This document shows positions 32,126 through 42,155 of a stretch of DNA of 64,000 bases, piece after piece (position 1 is the first letter of the stretch; each line of letters starts with the position of its first letter). This stretch comes from an uncultured Bacteroidales bacterium. Its GTDB lineage: Bacteria > Bacteroidota > Bacteroidia > Bacteroidales > Paludibacteraceae. Made by a program: the position numbers and the translations under genes. The notes beneath the pieces were generated by a model. The model was given only the letters and a program-made list of their open reading frames with translations. It was not told the DNA's origin and searched no databases. Location: positions 1-64,000 of the forward strand of contig CALCGR010000151.1 of NCBI GenBank assembly GCA_937901025.1. Direction: 5' to 3'.

Positions 32126-34501
32126 ATGAAAACATTCAATAAATTTATGATGTTGGTAGGTCTCGCCATAGTGGCGAGCCTAACCATCACCTCTTGCAAG
32201 ACGGATAGACTGAATACAAATCCGCTTGACAAGAAAGGTGTTACCCTCGTGGCTTACGGACCTAATCCTGTAGCACGTGGTGGTTATATGCGCTTCATGG
32301 GTACCGGTATGGATCAAATTGCTTCCATCACCTTGGCAGGTCAAGAATTAACGGTTGAACCTGTGAGCAAGGAAGAGGTTAAGGCTTTGATCCCTCAAGA
32401 TGCCAAGATTGGTAAAGTCGTTTTGAAAGCCAATGACGGTACTGAACTCGTAGGCTCGAGAGAGGTTACTTATACCGAGCCTGTTGGTTTCGACAAAGAC
32501 AAAGCCTTTGAGCCTGCTACTGTTAAAGCCGGTCAAACGTTGAAGATTAACGGTGAATACCTCAACCTTGTAACGAAGGTTATCTTCGCTGAAGGCGTAG
32601 AGGTTACCAAGTTCAAAGAGCATGATCGCAAGTACATTGTGATTGAGAACTTCCCCGCAGAAGCTCAAACAGGTAAGGTTACCTTATCGTTCGTTGCTAC
32701 CGGTGACACGATTGCTCAAGAGATTCCTTCCGAGACTAAGCTGAACGTTGTTCTTCCTTCTGTAGCTGAAATTGCTGAGTTCACTGAGGTGAAAGCCGGT
32801 GATAAGAAGACCATTGAAGGTGAAAACTTAGACTTAGTTGTTGATGTTGTTACCTCTACCGGTGATACGCTGGACTTTATCGTTAGCAACGAAGGAGCTC
32901 AGATTGAAATCACGATGCCTGAGGTTGTAACGAACTGCGTCATCAACGTATTTGCTGCTTCCGGCATTGCCGTTCCGGTAGCTACTATCGGTGTGGCTCT
33001 GCCTAAGGTTGCTTCGGTTGAAGACAATACCGATGTAAGAGAAGGTAGCGAAGTTGTTATCAATGGTACCGACATGGCTATCGTTTCCGCTATCAACTTC
33101 GTTGATATCAAGGGTAATGCTATCACCGTTGATGGTGACGGTATTTCGGTTACGGAAACGCAAGTTGTCGTTGCTGTACCGGCTGCTGCCATTACGGGTG
33201 CAATGGTTATCAAGACTACCGCCAATATTGATGTAGAAGATGAGAAACTCACTATCGAGACTCTCAAACCCGCTGTTACTGCTTTCAATCCCGCAGAGAT
33301 TGCTATGGGTGGTACCGTTGCTGTCAATGGTACAGACCTTGACCTCGTTAAGACTGTTACGCTGACCGGTGGTGCTGTTTTGGAGCCTGCTGACGCTTCT
33401 GAAACAACCTTCAACATCACGATTCCTTATGCTAATGCTGAGACCGGTAAGGTTACGCTGACTATGCACAATGGTGAGACCGTTGAGACGGACGTTGAGT
33501 TGACAATCAACGCTCCTGAGTGCTGCTACGTTGTAGAATGGCCGGATCCCGAAGTTGAAATCAAGGCCGGTACGATGATGGTTATCACCGTGGCTAACAT
33601 TGACAAACTGACGACCGTTAAGATTGATGGTCAAGATTGCCAAATCATCAAGATGGGTGACCAATTATACATCGCTGTTCCTGATGCAGCCGGTAAGAAC
33701 TCGGTTATCACTCTCGTTTCCGAGAATGGTTCGATTGACTATCCGTATGCATTCGTTCCTAACACCGAACAAAAACGTTCGTTGTGGAAGGGTGCTCTGC
33801 CTATCAGCTGGGGTGATGATGGCAAGATTCATATTGCCGCAAGTGCAATGGCTGAAGTTCCCGCAGGTGCTGAATTGGTTATGTGCTACACGCAAATAGA
33901 TCAAACTTGGGGTCAAGCTCAAATGTGCTTCGGTGACTGGAGTAAGAAACTCTTACCTGATGGTACAACGACCACCGGTGACGGTGCATTGGTTCCGACG
34001 GACATCTATGGTTGGTTCACTGATGGTATTCTCTATCGTGAGACTCCGATTGTATTAACGGATGAGTTATTAACAGATCTCCGCGCTCACGTAGATGGTA
34101 ATGGTGATATTCTCCACATCCAAGGTTCTGACCTTATCTTCAACGAGGTTTATGTTCGTTGGACGATTTCGTTGGAGACTACGCTGGCTACCGGTCCGTT
34201 CATTGCAACTGGTTGGGGAGCTCAACCTACTGTTTTGAATAATGGAGAACTCGCTGGAGCGAAAGCCGGTCAGATTCTGCGCATGTACATTACTCCGATT
34301 GATGGTGGTTATTGGCAAGTGCAATTATTCCCGACCGACTGGTCTGCACAAGTTGTTGCCTTTACTGCCGGTGATTGGGACTTAGCTGCACATAATGGTG
34401 CTATTGAAATCGTTTTGACGGATGAAATAATCAGTAAATTCCAACCGGGTATCGTTCTTAATGGCGATTTGACTCAAGTTGATAAGATTACTCTCGAGTA
34501 A
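32126..34501 (+). CDS. large surface glycan-binding lipoprotein with about six TIG-like repeats
   Basis: The 791-residue protein is a lipoprotein (Cys24 in TITSCKTD). Six successive TIG-like repeats are seen, each with a turn such as GGYMRFMGTGMDQIASITLAG, AGQTLKINGEYLNLVTKVIF, AGDKKTIEGENLDLVVDVV, EGSEVVINGTDMAIVSAINF, GGTVAVNGTDLDLVKTVTL and AGTMMVITVANIDKLTTVKI. From about residue 550 a Trp-rich C-terminal part (ISWGDDGKIHIAASAM, TWGQAQMCFGDWSKK, FIATGWGAQPTVL, YWQVQLFPTDW) looks like two carbohydrate-binding domains. The repeats would hold the binding domains far from the membrane. It is the last gene before a strong terminator. Confidence 0.85.
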   Translation: MKTFNKFMMLVGLAIVASLTITSCKTDRLNTNPLDKKGVTLVAYGPNPVARGGYMRFMGTGMDQIASITLAGQELTVEPVSKEEVKALIPQDAKIGKVVLKANDGTELVGSREVTYTEPVGFDKDKAFEPATVKAGQTLKINGEYLNLVTKVIFAEGVEVTKFKEHDRKYIVIENFPAEAQTGKVTLSFVATGDTIAQEIPSETKLNVVLPSVAEIAEFTEVKAGDKKTIEGENLDLVVDVVTSTGDTLDFIVSNEGAQIEITMPEVVTNCVINVFAASGIAVPVATIGVALPKVASVEDNTDVREGSEVVINGTDMAIVSAINFVDIKGNAITVDGDGISVTETQVVVAVPAAAITGAMVIKTTANIDVEDEKLTIETLKPAVTAFNPAEIAMGGTVAVNGTDLDLVKTVTLTGGAVLEPADASETTFNITIPYANAETGKVTLTMHNGETVETDVELTINAPECCYVVEWPDPEVEIKAGTMMVITVANIDKLTTVKIDGQDCQIIKMGDQLYIAVPDAAGKNSVITLVSENGSIDYPYAFVPNTEQKRSLWKGALPISWGDDGKIHIAASAMAEVPAGAELVMCYTQIDQTWGQAQMCFGDWSKKLLPDGTTTTGDGALVPTDIYGWFTDGILYRETPIVLTDELLTDLRAHVDGNGDILHIQGSDLIFNEVYVRWTISLETTLATGPFIATGWGAQPTVLNNGELAGAKAGQILRMYITPIDGGYWQVQLFPTDWSAQVVAFTAGDWDLAAHNGAIEIVLTDEIISKFQPGIVLNGDLTQVDKITLE

Positions 34502-34523
34502 TCCATCATCTGCTATACAAATT

Positions 34524-34556
34524 CAGGGGAAGTCGCAAGACCTCCCCTGTTTTTTT
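34524..34556 (+). terminator. terminator of the SusC/SusD operon
   Basis: CAGGGGA (34524-34530) pairs with TCCCCTG (34543-34549), with an inner GTC/GAC pair closing a GCAA tetraloop, followed by seven T. It separates the binding and import operon from the enzyme operon. Confidence 0.9.
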
Positions 34557-34596
34557 GATACTAATTTATCCAAAATCGTTGCAATAGTGCGCATTA

Positions 34597-34629
34597 TTTG
34601 CATAAGTGCAAAAGATTTTGTAACTTTGT
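34597..34629 (+). promoter_or_regulatory. promoter of the 17-gene enzyme operon
   Basis: TTTG (34597-34600), N20, TAACTTTG (34621-34628). The leader to the GH10 ATG at 34661 is about 30 nt. No other promoter of this form was noticed in the gaps up to 60360. Confidence 0.75.
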
Positions 34630-34660
34630 AGCCAAATTAGAAAAACATTCAATTTATAAT

Positions 34661-35788
34661 ATGAAACACAGTCTTATTATTTCCTTGGCAAGTGTACTCA
34701 CTTTGACCGCTTGCGGGCAGCAAGAGTCTGCCGTTTCCGTTGCTCCGCTCAAACAGACGGTTGGGCAGCATTTCGCTATCGGCTGCGCTCTGAACACGAA
34801 AATCGTTAACCGTTCTGACAGTAAAGCCAACCGGATGGTGGTAACCCACTTTAACTCTATCGTCGCTGAAAACTGCATGAAAGAGGAGAGTCTCTCTCCC
34901 CGTGAAGGTCAATGGAGATGGAAAGATGCGGATAAGTTGGTCGCTTTCGGAGAGGCGAACAACATGCGCATCATCGGTCACTGCCTCGTATGGCACTCGC
35001 AAGCAGCTCCGTGGATATTCACCGACGAAGAGGGTAACGACGTGAGCCGCGAAGTACTTATCGAGCGTATGCATAATTATATCGCCACCGTCGTAGGCCG
35101 CTATAAAGGTCGTATCTACGGTTGGGACGTTTGCAATGAGTGTTGGAATTCGGACGGCACGATGCGCGACACCAAATGGCGCGAGATCATCGGCGATGAC
35201 TATATGGAACTCGCCTTCCGCTTTGCCCACGAAGCCGACCCGGATGCAGAACTCTACTACAACGATTATGACATGTCCAAACCTGCCAAATATTTGGCGG
35301 TTTGTCAGATGGTTCGCGACTTCCAAACGAAGGGTATCCGCATTGATGCCGTAGGTATGCAGAGCCATAACGGACTCACTTATCCCGACCTCACGGACTA
35401 CGAGAACGCGATGGATAGTTTAGCCGCTACCGGCGTCAAAGTCAATATCACCGAGCTGGATATCAATGTGCTGCCCCGTCCCGAAGAGTTCTTGGCCGGT
35501 GGCGCCGATATCAGCGAGATGTTCAAGTACCGTCCCGAACTGGATCCTTATCGCAACGGACTGCCCGAAGACGTGGCTGCCTCGATTGACCAACGCTGGT
35601 TGACTTTCTTCGAGATATACAAACGGCACGAACACCAGATTGACCGCGTCACGTTGTGGGGGCTTAGCGATAAAGACTCGTGGCTCAACGATTGGCCTAT
35701 TGACGGAAGACGCAACTACGGAGTGTTGTTTGACCGCAACTATGACCCTAAAAGTGTAATAACCAATATCGAAAAACTATATGAATAA
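34661..35788 (+). CDS. GH10 endo-beta-1,4-xylanase lipoprotein
   Basis: The 375-residue protein is a lipoprotein (Cys18 in LTLTACGQQ) with a complete GH10 barrel: FNSIVAENCMKEESLSP, GHCLVWHSQ, acid/base Glu in WDVCNECWN, and nucleophile Glu in VNITELDINVLP. GH10 enzymes cut xylan, and some act on mixed glucans. It opens the large enzyme operon. The frame runs back to 34598 through the promoter, so the ATG at 34661 is the start. It overlaps the next gene by eight bases (ATGAATAA). Confidence 0.9.
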   Translation: MKHSLIISLASVLTLTACGQQESAVSVAPLKQTVGQHFAIGCALNTKIVNRSDSKANRMVVTHFNSIVAENCMKEESLSPREGQWRWKDADKLVAFGEANNMRIIGHCLVWHSQAAPWIFTDEEGNDVSREVLIERMHNYIATVVGRYKGRIYGWDVCNECWNSDGTMRDTKWREIIGDDYMELAFRFAHEADPDAELYYNDYDMSKPAKYLAVCQMVRDFQTKGIRIDAVGMQSHNGLTYPDLTDYENAMDSLAATGVKVNITELDINVLPRPEEFLAGGADISEMFKYRPELDPYRNGLPEDVAASIDQRWLTFFEIYKRHEHQIDRVTLWGLSDKDSWLNDWPIDGRRNYGVLFDRNYDPKSVITNIEKLYE

Positions 35789-37184
35789 CACAAAAAACAA
35801 TCCCGAACGCCTTAGTTGGCTTACGCGCATCGGATTTGCTTCCGGTGACATGGCGCAAAATCTGATTTATCAGACCGTATGCATGTATCTGCTCTTTTTC
35901 TACACGGATATATATGGTCTATCCCCTGCTGTGGCTGCCACGATGTTCCTCGTTGTCCGCCTTGTGGATGTACTCTGGGATCCGATGGTCGGTACCTTCG
36001 TTGACAAACACCACCCTCGCTGGGGCAAATACCGTTCCTACCTCGTCTTGGCCGGTCTGCCTCTGACCGTACTGGCTATTCTGTGCTTCTGGAACGGCAT
36101 GGAGGGACAGACAGAGACCATCAAGATCATCTACGCCTACGTAACTTATGTAGGTCTGTCGATGCTCTATACGCTGGTTAATGTGCCTTACGGTGCCCTC
36201 AACTCTTCGCTTACGCGCGACACGGACGAGATAACGGTGCTGACCTCTATCCGTATGTTCATGGCGAACTGCGGCGGACTGGCTGTCAGTGCCGGTATTC
36301 CTATTCTCGTGGCTGCTCTTGCGGCTCCGGGGGCAGAACTGCCTATTAAGATGGCGTTGTTCATGGGACTGGGTTCGCTGCCCTCCTTTATCTTTATGCC
36401 GCTCGTGCCGGCTATCCGCCGCAAAGTGGGGAAGAAGAATATGTTCTATATCTTCCTTTCCATTGCTATTTTGGGTATGGCGATGCTGTATGTCATTAGC
36501 AAAGTGGGTTCGGTAGCGGATAATATCGTTCTTATCTATATCGCTCAGTTTATCAAATCGACCGGTGTGATTGTGGCTACCGGTTATATGTGGGCACTCA
36601 TTCCCGAAGTCATCACCTATGCCGAATATACGAGCGGGAAACGAATTGCCGGTATCGTAAACGCATTGACGGGAATCTTCTACAAAGCCGGTATGGCTCT
36701 GGGTGGTGTTATCCCGGGAGCAGTGCTCGCCTTTACGCAGTATCAACCTACGGCAGAAAGTGCCAGCACGTTGCCTAAAGACTCGTCCGCTTGGTTCGTG
36801 GCAATGCTTATCTATGCGGTCTTCGGTTTCGCGTTGCTTGTGTTCTGCTTCTCGCAATGTAAGGAGCGTGTGGTAATGGATGCGGAGGCTACGAAGAATG
36901 TTAAGGTGTCCGATTTGTGGATGGAGTTTGTGCGTAACCGCCCATTGCGTATTGTAGCCTACTTCTTCATCACCGCTTTTGCTATGATGTCTGTCGGCAA
37001 CTCTGCCGGAGCTTATTTTATGAATAACATGGAGACTCAGACGCCTCTTGCCCAAGAGGGTATCCGTTGGCTGGTCTGCGTCATCCCGGCGATACTGCTG
37101 ATGCTCGCTATGTTCATTATCTCCCGTTATGAACTGACCGACGAGAAAATTGACGAAATGAACAAACAATTAAATTCCAAATAA
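35781..37184 (+). CDS. GPH-family (MFS) sugar:cation symporter
   Basis: The 467-residue inner-membrane protein has about 12 hydrophobic segments and the glycoside-pentoside-hexuronide family marks: RIGFASGDMAQNLIYQ at the start, LVVRLVDVLWDPMVGTFVDKHHPRWGKYRSY between helices 2 and 3, and VNVPYGALNSSLTRD. It would carry small oligosaccharides from periplasm to cytoplasm, probably for the GH43 and GH94 enzymes encoded just downstream. Its start overlaps the GH10 stop, and the next gene begins one base after its stop. Confidence 0.9.
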   Translation: MNNTKNNPERLSWLTRIGFASGDMAQNLIYQTVCMYLLFFYTDIYGLSPAVAATMFLVVRLVDVLWDPMVGTFVDKHHPRWGKYRSYLVLAGLPLTVLAILCFWNGMEGQTETIKIIYAYVTYVGLSMLYTLVNVPYGALNSSLTRDTDEITVLTSIRMFMANCGGLAVSAGIPILVAALAAPGAELPIKMALFMGLGSLPSFIFMPLVPAIRRKVGKKNMFYIFLSIAILGMAMLYVISKVGSVADNIVLIYIAQFIKSTGVIVATGYMWALIPEVITYAEYTSGKRIAGIVNALTGIFYKAGMALGGVIPGAVLAFTQYQPTAESASTLPKDSSAWFVAMLIYAVFGFALLVFCFSQCKERVVMDAEATKNVKVSDLWMEFVRNRPLRIVAYFFITAFAMMSVGNSAGAYFMNNMETQTPLAQEGIRWLVCVIPAILLMLAMFIISRYELTDEKIDEMNKQLNSK

Positions 37185-37185
37185 T

Positions 37186-38109
37186 ATGAAAACACGTTAT
37201 TTATTCAGCAAAGACTACATGGCAGACCCTTCTGTACATGTTTTTAACGGAAAAGTGTATATCTATCCTTCTCACGATATTGATAACAATACCGGTGAGA
37301 ACGACAACGGCGATCATTTCGCTATGCGTGACTACCACGTTTTGCGTCTTGATAATATAGAAGAAGGCGAAGCCGTGGATTGCGGTAAGATCCTTGACTT
37401 GGACGATATCCCATGGGCTAGCAAACAACTGTGGGATAACGATGTGGTAGAGAAGGACGGCAAGTACTACCTTATCTATAGCGGTAAGGACAAGAGCGGT
37501 ATTTTCCGCCTTGGTGTAGCGATTGCTGATAATCCGGAAGGCCCGTTCAAACCCGAAGCCGATCCTATTCGCGGTTCCTACAGTATTGACCCCTGTATGT
37601 TCAAAGACGAGGATGGCTCGATTTACTGCATTTGGGGCGGTATTTGGGGTGGACAATTGCAGTTCTATAAAGACAACGCCTTGGTAGCCGATGCTCCCTA
37701 TTTGCCTAAAGGTACGGAACCTTGTATCTGCCCGCGTATCGCTAAGATGACGGACGATGTGTTGCAGTTTGCTGAGGAACCCCGCGAAGTGGTTATTCTC
37801 AACGAGAACGGCGAGAGGATGTTGGCGGAGGATATCCATCACTTCTTTGAGGGCAGTTGGTTGCATAAAGAGGGTGACAAGTATATCCTTACCTATTCCA
37901 CCGGAGATACTCATTTGCTTTGCTATGCTGAAGGTAATAACCCTTACGGACCCTTCACGTTCAAGGGCGTATGGCTTGAACCGGTGGTAGGCTGGACGAC
38001 CCATTGTAGTGTGATTGTGGTCAACGGAAAACGACTGCTGTTCTTCCACGATAGCGTACCTTCCAACGGCGTGACTTGGCTGCGTTCCCTTAAAGTAAAA
38101 GAAATTTAA
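37186..38109 (+). CDS. cytoplasmic GH43 glycosidase (xylosidase/arabinofuranosidase-type)
   Basis: The 307-residue protein has no signal peptide. The five-bladed propeller family is shown by the catalytic base Asp in YMADPSVHVFNGKVYIYPSHD, the second Asp in SIDPCMFKDEDGSIY and the acid Glu in HHFFEGSWLHKEGDKY. Known members remove terminal xylose or arabinose. Its position between a symporter and GH5/GH94 genes suggests trimming of imported xylo- or arabino-decorated oligosaccharides. Subfamily not assigned. Confidence 0.85.
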   Translation: MKTRYLFSKDYMADPSVHVFNGKVYIYPSHDIDNNTGENDNGDHFAMRDYHVLRLDNIEEGEAVDCGKILDLDDIPWASKQLWDNDVVEKDGKYYLIYSGKDKSGIFRLGVAIADNPEGPFKPEADPIRGSYSIDPCMFKDEDGSIYCIWGGIWGGQLQFYKDNALVADAPYLPKGTEPCICPRIAKMTDDVLQFAEEPREVVILNENGERMLAEDIHHFFEGSWLHKEGDKYILTYSTGDTHLLCYAEGNNPYGPFTFKGVWLEPVVGWTTHCSVIVVNGKRLLFFHDSVPSNGVTWLRSLKVKEI

Positions 38110-38133
38110 TAACCCTAAAATAATTTTATACAA

Positions 38134-39705
38134 ATGAAATCTTTTCGTTTCGCGCTGTTGGCGCTCATAGGTCTGCTAACCATCGTTTCTTGCAAACCCA
38201 AACCCGTAGAACCCGAATCGCCTGAAGTTAAAACTACACTCAATGTTGAGAGTTGTTCCATCAAAGAGGGCGCTTTTGTTGATATTCTCCGTACCACGTC
38301 CGTTACGATTATGTTCGGTAATGGTATGATGATTAAATTGAGTGACACTCCCATTACGCTTAATGGCGCAGCCGTTACCCCGAAGATGAATGGTGAGTGG
38401 ACAGGTATCGAGATTGCTTTGGCATTAGAGGCAGAGAAAGATTATGAACTCATCATTCCTCAAGGGGCGGTGCAATTATACAAAGACGCTTCTCGCGTTA
38501 ATCCCGAGTTTAAGTTGCACTTTACCACCAAGGAGAGCGAACGACCTGTTGATCCGGGAATCACAGCTCATAACCTCGTAGAGAAATTAGGCTTTGGTTG
38601 GAACCTCGGCAACCACTTCGATAGTTATAACGAGCAGTTCGAGTATAATGGTTCGAAGGGTATTGAATGGGGTTATTGGGATGGTGCTAAACCGACACAA
38701 GCCCTCTATACAAGCTTGGTTGATGCCGGTTTCAAGACACTCCGTATGCCTATCACTTGGGGTAACTGGCAAGTAAGGGAGAATTATGCGATTGCAGATA
38801 ATTTCATGGCAGAGGTGAAGCAGAACGTAGATTGGGCAGTGGAAGCCGGTCTGTTCGTGCTCGTCAACACCCACCACGACGAGTATTGGCAGGATGCTGT
38901 ACATGCTTTGGGAAACATGGCACTCCGCGATTCGATAGAGGAGCGTATCAAAGCCACGTGGCAACAGATTGCCGTTGCGTTCAAGGACTACGATAATGAT
39001 AAGCTGATGTTCGAGACCTACAACGAGATTCACGATGATAACTGGGGGTGGGGAAGTCTGAATTACAATGGCTTATGTCAACTCATGGAGCGGTGGAATC
39101 AAATAGCGGTCGATGTGATTCGCGCTACCGGTGGCAATAACGCTGACCGTTGGATAGGCGTTCCGTCTTTCTGCGCCTCGGATATCTTCACGGTGGGTCC
39201 TAAGCACGTACTCGCTATTCCGGAAGACCCTGCTAATAAAATCATGGTTGCTGTCCATACGTATGCCCCGTTTGAGTTCTGCACCGAAGGAACGGTTCAA
39301 CAATGGGGTCATACGGCTACTGAAGCTAAGGCTGCTAAAAATGGCGAAGCGGATGTGAGAAACTTCTTCGATAAACTTAAGAAAGAGTTTATTGATAAGG
39401 ATATACCTATCTACGTAGGAGAGTTCGGTTGCGAGACACGCGCCAATGCTGCTGACGAGAAATACCGCACGTACTTTATGGAGTATCTCTGCCGTGCATC
39501 GTATTTTGCCGGTATTCCTGTCATGTTGTGGGATAATAACAACAATAATCAAGGCACCGGTGGCGGTGGTGAGTGCTTCTGGTATGTTAACCACACGACA
39601 GGCGCACTGAATACTCCGGAATTGATAGCTACGATGGTCAAAGCCGCTACCAGCGACAATGCCGCCTATACCCTCGAATCTATTTATAACAACGCACCGA
39701 AATGA
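38134..39705 (+). CDS. GH5 endoglucanase/xyloglucanase-like lipoprotein (GH5_4-like)
   Basis: The 523-residue lipoprotein (Cys20 in LTIVSCKPK) has an N-terminal Ig-like domain (residues about 30-135) and a GH5 barrel: [32 protein letters not shown], acid/base Glu in [10 protein letters not shown] and nucleophile Glu in [11 protein letters not shown], then MLWDNNNNN. The motif set is closest to subfamily 4, which cuts xyloglucan, glucan or glucomannan. It is displayed on the cell surface or in the periplasm. Its stop overlaps the GH94 start (ATGA). Confidence 0.85.
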   Translation: MKSFRFALLALIGLLTIVSCKPKPVEPESPEVKTTLNVESCSIKEGAFVDILRTTSVTIMFGNGMMIKLSDTPITLNGAAVTPKMNGEWTGIEIALALEAEKDYELIIPQGAVQLYKDASRVNPEFKLHFTTKESERPVDPGITAHNLVEKLGFGWNLGNHFDSYNEQFEYNGSKGIEWGYWDGAKPTQALYTSLVDAGFKTLRMPITWGNWQVRENYAIADNFMAEVKQNVDWAVEAGLFVLVNTHHDEYWQDAVHALGNMALRDSIEERIKATWQQIAVAFKDYDNDKLMFETYNEIHDDNWGWGSLNYNGLCQLMERWNQIAVDVIRATGGNNADRWIGVPSFCASDIFTVGPKHVLAIPEDPANKIMVAVHTYAPFEFCTEGTVQQWGHTATEAKAAKNGEADVRNFFDKLKKEFIDKDIPIYVGEFGCETRANAADEKYRTYFMEYLCRASYFAGIPVMLWDNNNNNQGTGGGGECFWYVNHTTGALNTPELIATMVKAATSDNAAYTLESIYNNAPK

Positions 39706-42155
39706 CCTACGGATATTTTGATGACAAGAACAGGGAATATGTGATTGAGAATCCTGCAACCCCTTTCCCTTGGATAAACTACCTTGGTAACGAAGATTTC
39801 TTCGGATTGATTTCCAATACAGCCGGTGGTTACACCTTCTGTAAGGACGCCAAGTTCCGCCGTATCACCCGCTATCGTTATAACGGCGTTCCGATGGATG
39901 CCGGTGGCCGTTATTTCTATATCAAAGACGGCGACACCGTTTGGAACCCGGGATGGAAACCGTGTAAGACCCCGCTCGATAGTTACGAGTGCCGTCACGG
40001 CATGAACTATACCCGCATCACAGGAAAGAAGGATGGAGTAGAGGCTTCTTTGCTCACTTTTGTGCCTTTGCATACCTGGGCAGAGGTGCATAAACTGACC
40101 CTTACTAACCATACACCGGACACCAAACACCTTCAACTCTTCAGTTTTGCTGAATGGTGCCTCTGGAATGCTTCTACGGATATGGAGAACTTCCAAAGGA
40201 ATTGGAGTACGGGGGAAGTCGAAGTTGAAAACTCCATCATTTATCATAAGACGGAGTATAAGGAGAGGCGGAATCATTATGCTTTCTATGCGCTCACAAA
40301 CCGCAAGGCGGATGGTTTTGATACCGATCGCGAATCGTTTATCGGGTTATATAATGACTTCTCTAATCCCCAATGTGTGATGAATGGTCTGCCGGCTATG
40401 TCCGTAGCCCATGGCTGGAGCCCGATAGCGTCCCATTATGTGGAACTGACTTTGCAACCCGGTGAGAAAAAAGACCTTATTTTCCTACTGGGTTATGTAG
40501 AGAACGAACAAGACGAGAAATTCTGCGCAGCGGATATCGAGCGTAAACGCAAAGGCGAACTTATCAGTTCTCAAGATAGCGACGTGACCTTAATCAATAA
40601 GGCGCGCGCGCACGAACTCATCGAGCGCTTTGCTACTGTGGAAGCCGTGGATAAAGCTTTTGCCGAACTGAGGACTTTATGGGACGGGTTACTCAGTACA
40701 TTTACTGTGGATAGTAAAGATGAACGCCTCAACCGTATGGTGAACATCTGGAACCAATACCAATGTATGATCACCTTCTGCTTCAGCCGTTCCGCCTCGT
40801 TCTTTGAGTCGGGAATCGGACGCGGCATGGGTTTCCGCGACAGTAACCAAGACCTCGTCGGATTTGTGCACCAGATTCCAGAACGTGCTCGCGAACGAAT
40901 CATCGATATAGCTTCTACGCAGTTCCCTGACGGCGGATGCTATCACCAATATCAGCCGCTTTCCAAACGCGGAAATAACGATATCGGCGGCGGATTCAAT
41001 GACGACCCGATGTGGCTGATCTTTGGTACAACTGCTTATATCAAAGAGACAGGCGACTACTCGATATTGGATGAGAAGGTGCCCTTCGATAACCAACCCG
41101 GCACGGAAGTGAGCCTGCTGGAACACCTACGTATCAGTTTTGACCACGTAGTCAATAACCTCGGTCCACAACACTTACCCCTCATCGGTCGCGCCGACTG
41201 GAACGACTGTCTTAACCTCAACTGCTTCAGTTGGGACCCGAATGAGAGTTTCCAAACAACGGAGAATAAAACCGAAGGCAGCAAGGCGCAATCGCTGATG
41301 ATTGCCGGGTTGTTCGTTTTTTGCGGTAAAGACTATGCTGAACTCTGCCGTGTTCTCCATCAAGATAAGGAAGCCGAAAGAGCACAAAAAGAAATCGACA
41401 AGATGATCGAGGCTGTGAAAACGTATGGTTGGGACGGGGAGTGGTACTTGCGTGCCTACGATTTCTTTGGCAATAAGATTGGTTCTAACGAGAACGAGGA
41501 AGGTAAGATCTTCATTGAGTCCCAAGGTTTTTGTACGATGGCGGAGATTGGTAAAGAGGATGGATTGGTAGATAAGGCGCTTGACAGTTGCAAGAAATAT
41601 TTAGATACCCCTCACGGCATGGTGCTCAACCATCCGGCGTTTACGACCTATCACGTGGAGATGGGCGAGATATCCTCCTATCCCGCAGGCTACAAAGAGA
41701 ATGCCGGTATCTTCTGTCATAACAACCCGTGGGTGATCATCGGCGAAGCGAAGACCGGTCGAGGCAACGATGCTTGGGAACACTATACGAAGATTGCTCC
41801 TGCTTGGATAAAGGACCAAGACCTGCATAAGATAGAACCATACGTTTATTGTCAGATGGTAGCCGGTAAGGATGCGGCTAAACCCGGTGAGGGAAAGAAC
41901 TCGTGGCTTACGGGTACCGCTGCTTGGAACTGGCTCACTGTATCGCAGTATATCCTCGGTATCCAACCCGGATTCAACGAACTGATTATTGATCCTTGTC
42001 TGCCGTTGGAGATGGACGGGTTTACAGTAAAGCGCAAATGGCGTGAAGCGGAGTACGAGATTATTGTTCGCAACCCGAACCATAAACAGAAAGGGGACAA
42101 GCCGACGGTAGTAGCTTATCGACCCGGCAAACAAACCATTGAAATAATATTATGA
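39702..42155 (+). CDS. GH94 cellobiose phosphorylase-like enzyme
   Basis: The 817-residue cytoplasmic protein matches GH94 cellobiose phosphorylase in length and motifs: [21 protein letters not shown] [24 protein letters not shown], and the catalytic Asp in [14 protein letters not shown]. It splits cellobiose, or a related beta-1,4-glucosyl disaccharide, with phosphate into glucose-1-phosphate and glucose, saving ATP. It overlaps both neighbours by four bases (ATGA), so it is firmly in the operon. It complements the GH130 route at the end of the operon. Confidence 0.9.
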   Translation: MTYGYFDDKNREYVIENPATPFPWINYLGNEDFFGLISNTAGGYTFCKDAKFRRITRYRYNGVPMDAGGRYFYIKDGDTVWNPGWKPCKTPLDSYECRHGMNYTRITGKKDGVEASLLTFVPLHTWAEVHKLTLTNHTPDTKHLQLFSFAEWCLWNASTDMENFQRNWSTGEVEVENSIIYHKTEYKERRNHYAFYALTNRKADGFDTDRESFIGLYNDFSNPQCVMNGLPAMSVAHGWSPIASHYVELTLQPGEKKDLIFLLGYVENEQDEKFCAADIERKRKGELISSQDSDVTLINKARAHELIERFATVEAVDKAFAELRTLWDGLLSTFTVDSKDERLNRMVNIWNQYQCMITFCFSRSASFFESGIGRGMGFRDSNQDLVGFVHQIPERARERIIDIASTQFPDGGCYHQYQPLSKRGNNDIGGGFNDDPMWLIFGTTAYIKETGDYSILDEKVPFDNQPGTEVSLLEHLRISFDHVVNNLGPQHLPLIGRADWNDCLNLNCFSWDPNESFQTTENKTEGSKAQSLMIAGLFVFCGKDYAELCRVLHQDKEAERAQKEIDKMIEAVKTYGWDGEWYLRAYDFFGNKIGSNENEEGKIFIESQGFCTMAEIGKEDGLVDKALDSCKKYLDTPHGMVLNHPAFTTYHVEMGEISSYPAGYKENAGIFCHNNPWVIIGEAKTGRGNDAWEHYTKIAPAWIKDQDLHKIEPYVYCQMVAGKDAAKPGEGKNSWLTGTAAWNWLTVSQYILGIQPGFNELIIDPCLPLEMDGFTVKRKWREAEYEIIVRNPNHKQKGDKPTVVAYRPGKQTIEIIL

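Noticed and set aside
32834..33664. Minus-strand open frame opposite the TIG-repeat lipoprotein
   Set aside because: Its Asn/Ser-rich sequence is what the reverse of the TIG-coding strand gives; no recognisable protein features.
35919..37169. Long minus-strand open frame of 416 codons
   Set aside because: It lies entirely antisense to the GPH transporter, is rich in His, Arg and Gln without domain motifs, and has no promoter or operon logic.
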